Shown here one piece after another: positions 11,869-24,916 of a stretch of 64,000 nt of DNA; within the stretch, counting starts at the first letter, position 1, and each line of letters starts with the position of its first letter. The notes beneath the pieces were generated by a model. It was not told where the DNA came from. It worked only from the letters and a program-made list of their open reading frames with translations, and made no database searches. This stretch comes from Ailurus styani (lineage: Eukaryota > Chordata > Mammalia > Carnivora > Ailuridae). A program made the position numbers and the translations under genes. The stretch is from contig LNAC01000761.1 of NCBI GenBank assembly GCA_002007465.1, positions 441,401 through 505,400 of the forward strand, in the 5' to 3' direction.

Positions 11869-12420
11869 AACGAAGAAAGGAGAAAATGTAACCTAGATAA
11901 TTTGAAAAGAAAAAAAAAGTTTACATCTGATATACTTGTAAAAGAAGTAATAGCAGTTGATAAAGCTGGCAACCTCATGCACATGTTGCAAATCCCTTAT
12001 AAAAATGTAGATAAATAAAGGAACAGTGAAATTTGCATACAGAAGGGTTTGCCTCTAATTGTAGCCTCTCATTAGAGAATACTGCCCTACTTTTCTACCA
12101 TAGGTAATACTGTCCAACCTGGCAGCATTTTTGTATAAAACCGAAGAGCGTGCAGTCTGGGCCAGATTCCCTGCTGTCTGCATTGAAAAGTTACCAGCTT
12201 TCCAGAGGAGTTGAGGGCATTAAATTCCCCCCTCTTCCCCCCAACCCCCCCACCTCCCTGCTCTGGAAACCACATGATGGCATCTGAGATCAGCTTTAAC
12301 TTGTTCGTGGCTGAGAGAGAACAAGATTTCATTACCCCATTCTGGATTTTATACAAGAGACACGTAGGTGCACAAAGGCTGGTATTTTCTGTTACAACTG
12401 AGGGCAATATTTCACTTTGT
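11869..12420. other. Non-coding DNA with a polycytosine-rich patch
   Basis: The C-rich patch at about 12228-12255 creates Pro- and Gly-rich open frames on opposite strands (12087-12407 minus, 12211-12423 plus). Composition explains both. No gene was found. Confidence 0.35.
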
Positions 12421-12539
12421 TAATTTTATTGGGGTCAAGTCGATGTCTCCCCTGTTCAGACACTGCTCATGATCAATACTTCTTTGGATACAAATGTGTT
12501 ACAATATCTGGTAAAACTGAGCTCTGATTTGATCTGTTC

Positions 12540-13340
12540 AGTGAGCGTGGATACAAAGGTAATTTGCTGTTTCTTAGCAAGAGAATATGACTGTTGACAC
12601 ACCATGATTTAAATGAGCATCGGGCACAAGCAATTAGTATGTAATAACTGATTTCATCAAAAACTTGAATGTAACAGGGCTACATTCTGTTTCCCTAGGT
12701 GTAACATTAAAGGATATTGCGGCGGTTTAAAATAAACGCTGAAGCTGCAGTGAGCAATTAACCCTTTCAGCATGAGTAGTATTGAGCTCAATAAACGTGA
12801 TGAAATAGCATTTTTCTTTGCCAGGTTATGCTTTTGTCAGGTAGCCCGTCTCTCTTACCAGTCAGTGGCAATAGCATGGAAGTCATTTTTACATTGTTCT
12901 TGGAATGATACTGTATTCCTTTCTTTTCCCTGAGCATGATGGGAGCTGTCATTTATTTTCTAAGGTATTAATTCTAAAGCCCTCTCAACTGCTCCCATCT
13001 TTTTATGTTGAGGACAGAGGTTTAAAATTCATGGACCCTGACTTAAGGCTGCTCTATATCTATTTTAAAGTTTAAATTAACGTTGTGATCATTTATCAGC
13101 TGTTAAGTTTTTATTGTCAAGCCCACAGAAATTAAGCCTTAGATGAGACAGACAGGCAGGATGTAAGTGGTAGAATCAGTTAATAATTTAACAAGCCCAA
13201 TTTAAGGTAGAATAGATTGAATTTCAAGCCACATAGCCTGCAGCAGGCACTCGGACCGAGGGCAAAAGGCTTTTGCTTACGGCATTTTTCAGTAGTCTAA
13301 GTGATTTTCCTTATGCTGACAGACTCGGTTCTCCCGAGAA
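12540..13340. promoter_or_regulatory. Candidate conserved non-coding element block
   Basis: This is complex, repeat-free sequence with clustered homeodomain- and forkhead-like words: CAAGCAATTAGTATGTAATAA near 12630, TTTAAAATAAACGC near 12728, GCAATTAACCCTTTCAGC near 12754, and CAATAAACGTGATG near 12790. It keeps a few CpGs and shows no transposable-element remnants over about 800 bp, in contrast to its surroundings. That is the look of a distal enhancer or conserved element, but conservation cannot be measured here, so this remains an inference. Confidence 0.3.
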
Positions 13341-13959
13341 TAAAAAAGGGCAAGAAAATTGACCTTGGAGAACAAAGCCTAGAGTGGTTAAGGGTCCTGG
13401 TGGACAAATTTGGAGTGAAGAGCTCAGAGTCTGCCAAGTCCCACCTAGCCTGCCACCTCCTACCTGCCTAATCTTGAGGGAGGATCTTTGATTATTTACC
13501 CTTTCTAACTTGTCATTCCTTCATTGAAAAATTGAAGGTTGCAAAGAGTAAATTAGATGTTGCAGGTACATTTGTAAGTAAAGGACTTGGATTCACAGTG
13601 AGGGAAAGCATGGAATTACTGGCTCACATTACCAAGTGGCGGAAGGAGAATGTGGAGCTGGTCTCACGAAGCACTGGAGGTAAGGACCACCTAGATGCCC
13701 ACCTGCTTATCAGACTCCCTCTCTCCATCTCCTGTCCCTGCTTCTCTTTGTATATGTGTCTCCTGCAGTGAAGGTTACAACAGTCGGAATTCCGAAGGTT
13801 CATGTTTTTAGTTCTGCTATGAAAGAGCATAAAGCTTCCTGCAGTTTCCAAATCAGAAATGACTAGAATGTTCCAATTACTTGGGCCCACCCATTTTCTT
13901 TTCTATTTTATGTTTCTTAGCAGAGTTGATACATAATGTTAAAAGAGTAATTCAACATC

Positions 13960-14187
13960 TCTATATGTTATGCTGTGCTTACCACAAATATAGCTAACGC
14001 TTGTCACCATTTACTGTATTTGCTGTACTATTATCTTTTATTCCTATGACTTACTTATTCCATAACTGGAAGTCTCCATCTCCCATTCCTCTTCACCCAT
14101 TTTGCCCATCCCTCTACCTCACTTCATCCTGGCAACCATCATTTGGTTCTCTATTTATAGATCAGGTTCTGCTTTTGGTTTGTTTAT

Positions 14188-14235
<48 letters not shown>

Positions 14236-14740
14236 TTTGGATTAGACATAGAATGAAATGACTCATTATTTGTCTTTCTGAGTCTTAATTCATTTAGCAC
14301 AATATCCTCTAAGTCCGTCCATGTTGTCACAAATGGTATAATCTCATCCTTTTATGGCTGTATAATATTCTATCACGTGTATCTATATATGGGTATATAT
14401 ATATGTATATATACATATACACACACACAAACACATACACGCCACATCTTCTCTATTCATTTAACTATTGATGGACACTTAGTGAAGCAACCTGTCTTGG
14501 CTATTGTAAATAATACTACAATAAATATAGGGGTGTATATATCTTTTCAAATCAGTATTTTTTCTTTGGGTAAATACCTAGCAATGGAATAACTGGATTA
14601 TATGGTAGTTCGATTTTTAATTTTTTGAGGAGAATACTCAAAAATACTGTTTTCCACAGTGGCTGTACCAATTTACATTCCCATGAACCCTTTTTCTTCA
14701 CATTCTCACCGATACTTGTTACTTCTTGCCCTTTGGCCGA
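13960..14740 (-). mobile_element. LINE-1 3' fragment, antisense, old
   Basis: The plus strand carries the complement of the L1 ORF2 3' end and 3' UTR: CATCCTGGCAACCATC, a TGTCTTTCTGAGTCTTAATTC stretch, TTTATGGCTGTATAATATTC, TTGATGGACACTTAG, GGGTAAATACCTAGCAATGG and TTTTCCACAGTGGCTGTACC. It is interrupted by a TTTC microsatellite and by TA/CA-rich runs (about 14385-14440). There are no intact frames. Confidence 0.85.
14186..14237. repeat. (TTTC)n microsatellite
   Basis: About thirteen consecutive TTTC units lie inside the antisense LINE-1 fragment. The Ser/Phe-rich open frame at 14001-14261 is a product of this repeat. Confidence 0.95.
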
Positions 14741-15261
14741 CTCATTTCCTTTTTGTGTGTGGCGAGGTACACTATTAAGCTTGGCTCAGCCTGACTCAAT
14801 AACTGGGCCTTTCTCTAGGATCTCCAGAGTTCTAGGATTGACAGGCCAACCACACACACACACATACACAATTAGAAAACCATTTTCCAAAAGACTGTCG
14901 GGGAGGGTTTGACCTGAAGTTGGGTAGAAACGACCAGTACTAACTGGCACAGAGGTGAAGGGCTACTGCCTGGCATGTGGGAAGCACTCCATGCATGAGG
15001 GGCTTACTTTGTAATTTCGTTGTTACTGTTAGTGGTAGAATTGTTTTTCTGTCCTTTTTCAAATGTATTTAGTGTTGTTGCAGCCATAGCCTTCCCATCC
15101 AAGGAAAACGGATGGCTAAGAATGGGTAGAACTGCCACGCAGGTAAACCATCTTCAAACTCCTTTTTTTGCCAAGGGTCACTCACCAGGGCCTGGCTTCC
15201 TTGCAGTATCTCAGACTTCAGAATTACTTCTCCCACTGTCAGAGTCGATAAAACCACTCTT

Positions 15262-15452
15262 ATGTATTTTATTTATTTGAGATTTTATTTCTCTGAAAGG
15301 ACAACATCAGCAGGAGGAGGGACAGAGGGAGAAGGAGAAGCAGACTCCGTCTAAGCAGGAAGCCTGATGCGGGACTCAATCCCATGACCTTGGGACCATG
15401 AACTGAGCTGAGGGAAGATGCTTAACGGACTGAGCCATCCAGTAACCCCCAA
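15262..15452 (-). mobile_element. CAN-SINE, antisense
   Basis: The plus strand reads TATTTATTTGAGATTTTATTT, a short GGAGGGACAGAGGGAGAAGG body, GAAGCAGACTCC, CTGATGCGGGACTCAATCCC and GACTGAGCCATCCAGTAACC, the complement of the head. It is moderately diverged and no clear target duplication was seen. Confidence 0.88.
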
Positions 15453-15504
15453 ACCACTCATATTTAAATACAATTCATCCCACTTGCCCTCAATAACATA
15501 ATTT

Positions 15505-15873
15505 CCTACTTAAAAAAGCCATCAAAAGAAACAAAATCTTGCCATTTGCAACAATGCAGAGAAAGACAGTTATCATGTGATCTCTCTGATACGAGGAATT
15601 CAAGAGGCAGGGCGGGGGAGTCGTGGGGTGTAGGGAGGGAAAAAATGAAACAAGATGGGATCGGGAAGGGGACAAACCGTAAGAGACTCTTAGTCTCATA
15701 AAACAAACTGAGGGTTACGGGGGGTAGAAGGGTAGGGATAGGATGGCTGATTTATGGACATCGGGAGGGTTTGTGCTATGGTGAGTGCTATGAAAGGTGT
15801 AAGCCTGATGACTCACAGACCTGTACCCTTGGGCAAATAATAATAATAAAATTTAAAAAAAAAGAAAATACCA
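15505..15873 (+). mobile_element. LINE-1 3' end, sense, carnivore type, with internal deletion
   Basis: This is the end of L1 ORF2 plus the 3' UTR: GCCATCAAAAGAAACAAAATC and TTGCCATTTGCAACAATG, then directly CAGAGAAAGACAGTTATCATG, AAACAAGATGGGATCGGGA, AGAGACTCTTAGTCTCATAA, and the tail GACCTGTACCCTTGGGCAAATAATAATAA. In intact relatives about 40-50 nt normally lie between the CAACAATG and CAGAGAAAG motifs, so there is an internal deletion near 15558. The remaining sequence is little diverged, so this is a fairly young, 5'-truncated copy. Confidence 0.88.
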
Positions 15874-18213
15874 GCTATGAACCAATTGTGAAGACTAGGA
15901 AATTTGTCATATTTAAGTGAAATCCAAAACGGGCTCCTTTATGTATTGAAAATTCAACAAATGAACATTGGACTTCTGTACTAGGTAGAATTTCTTTTTA
16001 CCTATACAGTTTGCCAGGGAGTATCTTCCTTTCTCAAACTTATCAGTACTTCTCCACTGCTTTAAAATTTTTTCATGCTACTAACTTGCTAACTTCAAGT
16101 AATTTAAGTCACTGATCCCTTGCAAGGATATATCTACTAAAATCTCAGAAGGTTACCTAACGCAAGATACTCATTGAAATGCACTATCTCATAGACTCCT
16201 AGAGGCTTGTTAATAGCACTATAAATGTATCTTACAGAACTAGCAAAACCTGCTTGCAGGTCAAAAGTTATTCTAAACTTGTATTACTTCCAATTGAAGA
16301 TTAGATTATTGAACAACCACTAACCTCCAGGCTCCTAGGTGTGGCTAGAAATAAAATTGAATGCACAAGAAAATCAGCAAGATAATGGACTCTAAGTTGA
16401 ACGGGAGTATTTATCAAGTGCCCTTTTTAATGAAATCACCACTGTGTTAGATCTAGAAAAGATCAGCTCTGACAAGGGAAGGTTTGAGGCCCCAGAGAAC
16501 AAAGTCCGCCAAGCCTTGCTTCCATGAAATTTTCCGTGTCTGCAGTGCTTGGTCAGGTCATCTGCCTACAACATTTGGATGCAGATATCCCTTGTTTACT
16601 TGGTTGTTTTTGAGTTGTGCTCTTCCGGTGGTTTTCTTTGATAGGTGTTAATTTCTTTGCCTAAATAGAGACCGTAAGATAACCATTTAGGAATAGAGCA
16701 AAGAAATACCATTCTTCATCTCAGGAAACTTGATGCTTTGAAAAAGATTTAAATGGACTCACTTGTGCATTCATGATGAGGGACAGAGTAGGGAGGTTGT
16801 CACTGTTGAAGAATGAAGACAGAATCCTTTTTCTTCCACATGGTTATGGTCATCAGATTTGTAATCCTTGATGTTTATATAGAACTCTACATTTTTGAAT
16901 CACTTTCATAAATATTCTTATTTGATCCCATTCCTATTTGATGTCTTCCTCTTTTTTCTTTCTTTGTTAGGAAGGAAAGGGAGGAAGTAGTAGAACATGG
17001 ATTAAATAATAATAAAAAAAAGTGCTTTGTAGTTTCTTTGACAGAAATTCTTCCAGACACAAGGACAGTGGATTTGCCTCAGAAGACTCTGTTGCAGTCC
17101 AGCATCAAAGACTTTAATAACTCACACTAAAAAAATAATTTGATTCAGCTGTTCGCTGGTATCAAATGAATATATTAGAAGTTGATATGATGGATTCAGT
17201 TTATTGAAAACTTCCTGAGAGTCTCTGTAAGGTCCATTCATATCCCATTTGCAAAACGTCTTGAACAGAAACATGTTTATGGGTAATGTATTCTAGTCGA
17301 TGTCCTCCAAGCCAACATTATAACTCTTGAATTTATGTGGTTTTTATATGGGGCTCGAGAATTGAATATATAGCTTTGTTTTTTTCTCCTACGGTTTGTG
17401 TAAGAGTCCTAATTGTGATGGTGAACTTGGTGTAGGTAATGTGCTCTTTACAGTGAGGAAATGGAACAGGGATCAGCATTCCAGAGTGTTGCTGATGAGA
17501 AAATTAGTTGATTTGCTTACAACCACATATCATAGTAGGTAAAAGAAGGAAACAAGATTTCTAGGTGTATTGACTTAATGGGTTTTTACTGACTTAGTGG
17601 TCCTTTCTTCAACTTTATAATGGACGTGGATTTGTAAAGACATATTGTATTTGAACATAAATAGCAGGGCACAGAAGAACAAAGCTTGAATGCACGGAGA
17701 AGAAAAGTGAGCTCTGGCTGTGTCATTTTAATGAAATAATTAAACTTTTCATATCTTGCTTTCCTTATATATAAAATAAGGGCATTTTCATTCTAAAAAT
17801 TTCTAGCAGCTCTTATCTTTTTTATGGCTAAGTCCCAAGTACAGAAAGGCCAATCTTAGAATAAGAGGAAAACCTTTAGAGGCAATGATCCTGGACTGAA
17901 TTAAAAAGAAAAGATGGGTATGGGGGATGGGAGTATGGGGGTGGGGTGAGCTGAAGCAAAAACCTTTGCAGAAAGGGCTCTCAATAGGTGGATATTTAAG
18001 GTTCCCTGGATAATAACTTGCTTCACTGTATGCCACATTGAATCTGAAGAGAGAATGAAATAAAGATAGATTTATCTGTAAACTCATGCCAACTCAGTTT
18101 GTTGAAGATTAGTGTTATGACAGGCATCTAATATATATGACTATATATAATGTGTAAAGTTTTTCTCTCTCCTTCTCTCATTAGATTTGGTTGATTTTGA
18201 TAATGATAATGAT
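15874..18213. other. Mostly unique AT-rich non-coding DNA
   Basis: No gene or clear young repeat was found. A possible decayed MIR-type fragment lies around 16865-16935 (TTATATAGAACTCTACATTTT and TTATTTGATCCCATTCC). The minus-strand frame 17803-18087 has no recognisable domain. Confidence 0.35.
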
Positions 18214-18234
18214 TGTGTGTGTGTGTGTGTGTGT
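18214..18234. repeat. (GT)n microsatellite
   Basis: About ten GT dinucleotides lie between two similar TTTTGATAATGATAATGAT-like stretches, which themselves form a short imperfect direct repeat on either side. Confidence 0.9.
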
Positions 18235-18829
18235 ATAAATATAATTTTGATAATGATATATCATCATTGTTTTACCAAATGAACCAAATTATACTGGTGG
18301 CAAAGCATGTTTTCCTAGTTGTCATTTTGGATTTTATTCTGAGAAAAACAAAAATAAACAAAATAACAAAAACAAAACCCTCAGGTACCAAAAAGAAAAA
18401 AAAAATAGAGTAAAAGACATGAGATTCATGAAATGGACATCACATGCTAATGTCCATAACAAATATATTGTTAAAATATGTGACAGCAAATGAATGTTCC
18501 CTTTTTAAATATTTTAGATTGTTGACAGTTGGAAATAGTAATTGCCTACATGTTTTTCTCTTAAATACTCTGGCCAAAGTTTTCTGAAACGTAGATGTGA
18601 TTCATTCTTGGGGATCAGTTTTCCTACTCTTTATTGTGTATGTAGGACTATAGTACCATGTCGATCTCCATCAGTAGAACTTAAATTTGAAGACTGTCCA
18701 TGCAATATGACCAGTGGGCTAATTGGAATTGTGTGGTTTAGGGCTGCAAGTATAAAGGTTTTTCTTGCATGTGTCCAGAGTTACATGATCAGAACATTGT
18801 AGAAGAACCTGAAAATACAGACGCACTTT

Positions 18830-19036
18830 TTTATTTAAAAAAAGATTTTATATATTTATTTGAGAGAGAGAAAGAGAGAGCACTAAATGGGGGTTGAGGG
18901 TGAGGGACAGAGGGAGAGGGAGAAGCAGACTCCTTGCTGAGCAAAGAGCCCGATGCGTCTCAGGTCCCAGGACCCTGAGATCGTGACCTGAGCCAAAGTC
19001 AGACACTTAACGGAGGGAGCCACCCGGGTGCCCCAT
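18830..19036 (-). mobile_element. CAN-SINE, antisense
   Basis: The plus strand shows AAAAAAGATTTTATATATTT, a GAGAGAGAAAGAGAGAG body, GAAGCAGACTCCTTGCTGAGC, ACCCTGAGATCGTGACCTGAG and GAGCCACCCGGGTGCCCC. It is full length with moderate divergence. Confidence 0.9.
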
Positions 19037-21029
19037 CCTGAGTTTAATTTTGAATAACAAGGTATAAAATTACATAGTGTGTCAAATAAAAACATTGGAA
19101 ATCATAAAGTATTTGGCTAACGCAGTCACAAAATGATCCATATTTTCATCCCAGCTTTTCTGTACCCCAGGCGTACAAGGTAGCTGGTCAATAAATGTTA
19201 GCTAAAATAATAAAGGAATGATTTGGCACAGTTACTTGTCCAGTCCTCTGTTGCTGAAATCTCCTCCGTGAACCTTACTATAACCTAGTCCTTGCTGAAT
19301 TTATTTTTAGTTTTCCAAAATCATGTCCTCTCTTGTCTCTGTCTCTTCACACTTGGTTTCCTCATACCAGGGGCATGGAATTCTGCCTGTCCCTAGAATG
19401 TCTACTACTTCCTTATTCTGGCACTAATCAAGCAGTTTGGTAAATTCTAATACATAAGTCTCCACCTTTCTCAAGTTTGTCCTCTATCTGCAGAGGAACT
19501 GTGTTTTTTCTTGTCAAGTCTCATCATCGAGCCGCGTACCAGCCTGTACAGGGTGCCTCATTGACATTTTTCATGTAATAAATGAAAGGAGGAGGAAATG
19601 AATTCCTATATGTGGAAAACATTGGAGGGAATGCCTGTGAGATCAAAAAGTATAATGAAGAATATCTACAAGAGAGTGAAAATAATGAAAGATCCTCAGA
19701 GGAAAAGTCTGGAAGGAAGTTGTAAACTGTCAACCTGACTGGGTGTTAAGTGATCCGGCTGGGCTTCCCCCGCCCCACCTGTTTTTCTAAAGTGTATTTA
19801 ATGGACATCATGAGTCTTACAATATATCAAAATATTTTGAAAACTTAAAACACAACATGAATATCACTGGGGAATTCGCCTCTATCTTTTGGATGTGTCA
19901 ATGGTTTCTATGAAAGTACACATATTTATAATCAACTTTGTACACCTTGTTAAAGAGGACATCCCAAGAGTTAGGTGGCAACACGTGATGGGAAATCAAA
20001 TTTCTCCATTCAGATACTGGAATTTAATTTTTCTTTTACCACTGGGTGCATGGGTTTAAGAAGATTATATCTGTTCTTCACTTGTGTGAACAGGCAGCGT
20101 TAGACAACAAACAACCCCTTTGTCAAACAGTAAGGTGTAAACACACAAAATTGCACAAGAGGAGCGGACTTCCTTCAGGGTGATCCATAAACTTAATGAA
20201 GGGCACGTGCAAACTCGGCTTGGAGCTCGACAAGCCCATACAGTTCCTGCTATCTGAAACTGACTTAAGCTATCTTTGTATAACTTTGATAGTTACTTGC
20301 CTGTGGGTTCTTTTAAGAATAATCTGAAAATAAGACTTACCTACTCATGTACAATCCACCAAAACCTTGACATCACGAGAGCTACTAGGTTGTTCTCCTT
20401 TATCCTTGCATGAGTATGTCAGAGGTCAGAGTGACCTTATCTGCTCAGAAACACAGATAACATTAATGAGACAGGAAGATCCAGATACAAGTTTGCCAGG
20501 CTGGTATTACAGTGTGTCTGCTTCCCAGGGCAGTGAACTATTTTAGAAATAGGGTTATAAGTATATCAACTAGTATGTAAGTTCTTACATACTTGGGATA
20601 CAAGATAGACAAAATTAAATGCAGGGTTTGGTACCTTGTTCTCTTGGTTTTTTATAATGCAGTACAAATGAATGGCCAAGATCCAGATCTGTTTCTTTCT
20701 CTGTACTGTATCTTGGACTGGATTGAGTTGGTTAAGCATAAGGCAAATAACACATCCTTCTCTTTTAAAAGTTAACATTCAGAATGACATGCAGTCAGCA
20801 CTGTTTATTTACAAATATAAAGTGTTACTTGCCAAAAAGGGCAGTTTTTAACCACTTTAAATATTTAAAATGACTTCCTTATCTAGTAAAGGAATGCTGA
20901 AGTTTAAGTGCGCTTAGAAAGGAATTGTGGCATTTTAAGCACATATACTCCTGCTTTTATGCTTTAGTCTTTAGATAGAATGTTCATCATAATAGGGAAA
21001 AAATACCTTGGAATTTAATTAGAAAAAGT
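19037..21029. other. Unique non-coding DNA with faint L2/MIR traces
   Basis: A fragment like an L2/MIR 3' end sits at about 19165-19205 (GTAGCTGGTCAATAAATGTTAG). Otherwise no element or gene was recognised. Open frames at 19524-19733 and 20566-20778 lack domains. Confidence 0.3.
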
Positions 21030-21215
21030 AATCGAGTTCTAGTCCTCACCACAATTTGACCTTGGGCAAGTAACTTAATGCAGATTTTGTTGTTCTTACC
21101 TTTACAATGGAAATGAAACCTGTTCTCCCCACCTTAAAGGATGGATATAAGGACAGGTGAATTAATGTAGGAGAAAGTGCTTGGCAGATAGTTAAATACT
21201 GTATAAATTTCGAGG
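21030..21215 (+). repeat. MIR element, sense
   Basis: The MIR core wording is visible in order: TTCTAGTCCTCACCACAATTTG, GACCTTGGGCAAGTAACTTAA, CTTTACAATGGAAATGAAACC, then GTGCTTGGCAGATAGTTAAAT at the 3' end. Confidence 0.75.
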
Positions 21216-23489
21216 CAGACATGATGTTAGTTATATAAACAACAGCTTGTTTTGTCTTTTTCATCTGGATTTGTTTGCTTTGTCAGGCTGATCTGGTCCA
21301 AGCAATAATTAACCTAGATCTTGAAAAGAAAATTGGACTTGGAATAGGAATCCTAAAACATGAGTGCAGATGTACTGCAAGTCTTTAGTGATCAGAAATA
21401 CTTGACAGTTGGGTAGTTCTAAGACATTGATGCCCTCTTCTTGGACATTGCCAGAAACGGGCTGTCTTAGATCTGTCCTTCAGCCCCCTCCAATCTTTGT
21501 GGGGGAATAAGATGAAAGGCATATTAAGATACTTTATTTTGGAATTCTATGTATATCTATATCTAGATATCAAACAGCCTTCTAAAAATAGCTTTCATTG
21601 AAAGATACTTGGATAGGTAGACCTTGAACCTTGAGCATATCCTGTATGTATGCAGATGTTACATCCTACCAATAAGAAAACCCAGATAAACATTAACAAA
21701 ACAACTTCTCTAAGATCACAAATGAGTTGTTCGTTGAATAAGGATGAAGGGAGATTAGAACTGAAGGACAAATATTTCTTATTCCATGTAATACTACAGT
21801 TCTATAATGTTGCTTTATTTTCACACACTTCTATTGTAGCTGTGCTATCTACCTACCTTCTTGAAGGCCGACTTAACAGTAGCTCCAACATTATCTCCTC
21901 AGAGAAACATTCTCTCATGTAGGTAGGTGCCCCTCCTACATACACTCCTAACAAAGCATTGGTCATGTTCTGTTGTTTGTTGGATTTCTTCTGCTTGACC
22001 AACCAGACTGTTGAAAGTCTTGATCATTCACAGAATGTAGTGCCTTGTAGATAAATGAACTTTTTATTTTATGAGAATCAATGTGGATCTAGCTGATTCT
22101 CAAGACCTACTAGAGTTTTTACTAAATCATACCTTCTTGGCTTTTCTTGGAGCTCAGATTCTGCATCCTTTCCCAACATCTGGGAATGCTCATTCCCAAA
22201 TTTCTACATTCTCATTATTGTCTCCAGTAGAACTCTTAACATGAACAGGAGGTATTTTAAAGAAGATCTAGCCTGAGTTTCTGTATTTTACCTTTTCTGT
22301 TGTTATTTAGACTGAGTCTCAATTTATCATTCAGTAGGATCGTTCTTCCTGAAGTTCAACCCCCAACTTTAGTTTTTTCACCAAAATCCTCACCTCAGTA
22401 TCCGTGTGCCAGAACCTTGGTGTTGGTATGCTAGTATCCTCTCATTGTCCTCTATCTGATAAACTTCCTTTCCAGCTTCTAAACTTTTTCATTTGGTATT
22501 ATGAAATCCTTCAATGTAAGTCTCCACTTTGATAAAATATTTTTTCTCATTTACTCAAGCCTGGTGGTCATGGGATTTGCCTCCTAAGGAAAGATTTTTT
22601 CTTAATGCTGACTGTTTTCCTTCCTGTATGTATTTTAAAATCTAATCTATACATGGATTTTCTGTCACCAACTTTTGTTTGCTTGCTATCATATGCTTTC
22701 TAATGGGTATTGAACTTCTAGAATCTTTCCTGTTACATTGCTCATGTTAACTTCTTGCCTGGACTATCTTTGGTCAGTGGTTGCAAATAGGTAAACCGAT
22801 CTTAAATGTCAAAACTCTCCAACTTCACCTCCCCAGGAATATTCTACAACTCACCCGCTGACTCTTCACTTTATCTTTTATTCTCATGAACCTCATTATT
22901 CTACCTAGATGCTTCAGCCTACTTGCTCTACATTCCCAGCACAACCCTCTCCCCTGGCAACCGTAATATATGTTCATATACAGCTAAACATCCAGAATAA
23001 GAGTAACCCATGTATGACAATGAGAAATAACATAAAAATGAAAGGCAAGTTTTTTCCTCAGTCTCCCTCACTTATAGGTAAATATGAGGTCACCAGAGTC
23101 CCACCAAACATCAGAATTTATAATAAGACTTGCCTAGATGGTTTAGGTCAATTGCATGTGAATGTATCTCTTCTAATTACTCACATAGGGTAACTCTTAG
23201 ATGAAAGTGTGATCGGAAAATAATCTGGCTTGCCAGATTCAAAGAAATAATATTGTTGATATGGCATTAAAATAAAGTTAACCTATAAAAAATTTAGTAT
23301 TCATATATGTTCTGTTCCTACATTGATGAAACAAGTGATTTAATACATAATTTATCAGTCACAAAATGTTTAAATATATATGTAAATACCCCTATCAAGT
23401 GATTGGAGAAAAAGAAAATGTTAATTAGTGATTAATTTTAATTTACATGTCAATTAAATTTTTTTCTGTGTAGAATACAACTTTAATTT
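21216..23489. other. Non-coding DNA without recognised elements
   Basis: Two kilobases of AT-rich complex sequence with no convincing exon or repeat. The plus-strand frames 21650-21922 and 22909-23193 show no domain I know and have no splice-site framing. Confidence 0.3.
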
Positions 23490-23650
23490 TTAAAAAATTA
23501 AATTAGCTACCGTATAGTTTTTGATATAATGTCCAATGATTCATTAGTTGTGTACAACACCCAGTGTTCATCACATTATGTGCCTTCCTTATACATTTTT
23601 TTTTTAATTTGGTAAGCATTCTATCTCTTTTTTACCTAAAATTACCTTTT
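23490..23650 (-). mobile_element. LINE-1 3' end fragment, antisense, old
   Basis: The plus strand carries GATTCATTAGTTGTGTACAAC, ACCCAGTGTTCATCACATTA and GTGCCTTCCTTATAC, the complement of the carnivore L1 3' UTR. A short decayed stub preceded by AT-rich sequence. Confidence 0.7.
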
Positions 23651-24916
23651 TTTTTTCTCCTGGGAAGTTCAGAATTCTGACATATAAATTGCAGGTTCAT
23701 TTTGTGGAATTATTGTAATTTAATTTTGCCTCCCAAGGGCCAAGTGATTGGTTTTTTGCTAGTATAAATCATGAGGTGATACAAAAAAAATCACTCTGAT
23801 TTTTTGGGGGTGATCCAATTAAATGACAAAACAATGGAAAGAAGTTCCCTTTTATATCATGGACTTTAACTGGGCTTTGTTAGTATCCTTGTTCACAAGA
23901 GTATTTTCCCTTACTAAGTGAAATGGGATAGAAGTAAACATACGATTATGCAAAATGATAGGTCTGCTTTCTCTCCAGATTAGTGGCAAGAGCCAGTTGG
24001 CATTTACCGACTTGTCTCCTTAATGGGTGGATGAAATCAGAAGCTACATGAATAAGATAAAGCAAAAATTAAGTCTGTTTACTCCCACTGTGGTCGTTGC
24101 ATTTAGCTTTGAAATTCTATTAGACAACCAGTAGCTTTGGGAAAGCTAAAACTCACAAGCAGTGAATTCTAAAAAGAAGCAATTTTGTAGGTCTCCACTA
24201 AATAATGTCCTGTATCTATAAGATTCTCCGCTCATTTTCATAGTGTTGAAATTATTTCAAATTTATGATCTCTTAACATATCTTCAAGCTTTCTTATTTA
24301 TTGAAACATTTTCTTAGTCTTTGTAGTTTATTTTACTGTACAGATGTTTAAAATATTAACACGTTAACCTATCTCAACCTGTCGGTGAAGTCTTACACGC
24401 AATTTCTTGTTGACGAAATGACTATTTGTTCCTAGATACTATAAACATTCAATAAATTTCTATAAATTCCCCCTCTTTCACCCTTTTTAAATTTTGTGTC
24501 AACTTTTGACTTTAGCTGGAGTTTATTTGGTTTCTTATTCAAGATCTATTTCTAAGTTTTCTTCTCAAATTCTTTTTAGAGACTCCAAGTTTCTATTTAT
24601 TTTTAAAATAAAACTTCCTAACCCCCTTGTCTTGCGAATGTAAAAGATCTCATTAGGATTTGCATTTAAAAAAATTACATGACATACATGTCAAATAACA
24701 AACAATGTACATGTAAGCATGTAGATTTAAAGGGAATCTGTTGAAGGGAACTGGGAAGTCTCCAGTGTGTCTTTGATCTCTCCAGCCTACTAAGTTAATC
24801 ATCCTCTTTCTTGATAATTTTATGTCCGTATTTCTCAGTTTTGCAGGTACTGAAATTTACATAGATTGGTAACATGTGTGTTCTTTTGCCAGTTCTTAAA
24901 AACATTATAAAGATTG

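Noticed and set aside
13532..13771. Candidate exon ending at GGAGGTAAGG near 13682
   Set aside because: The frame has a donor-like GTAAGG, but no good polypyrimidine acceptor lies at a fitting distance upstream, the peptide is not recognised, and no partner exon was found.
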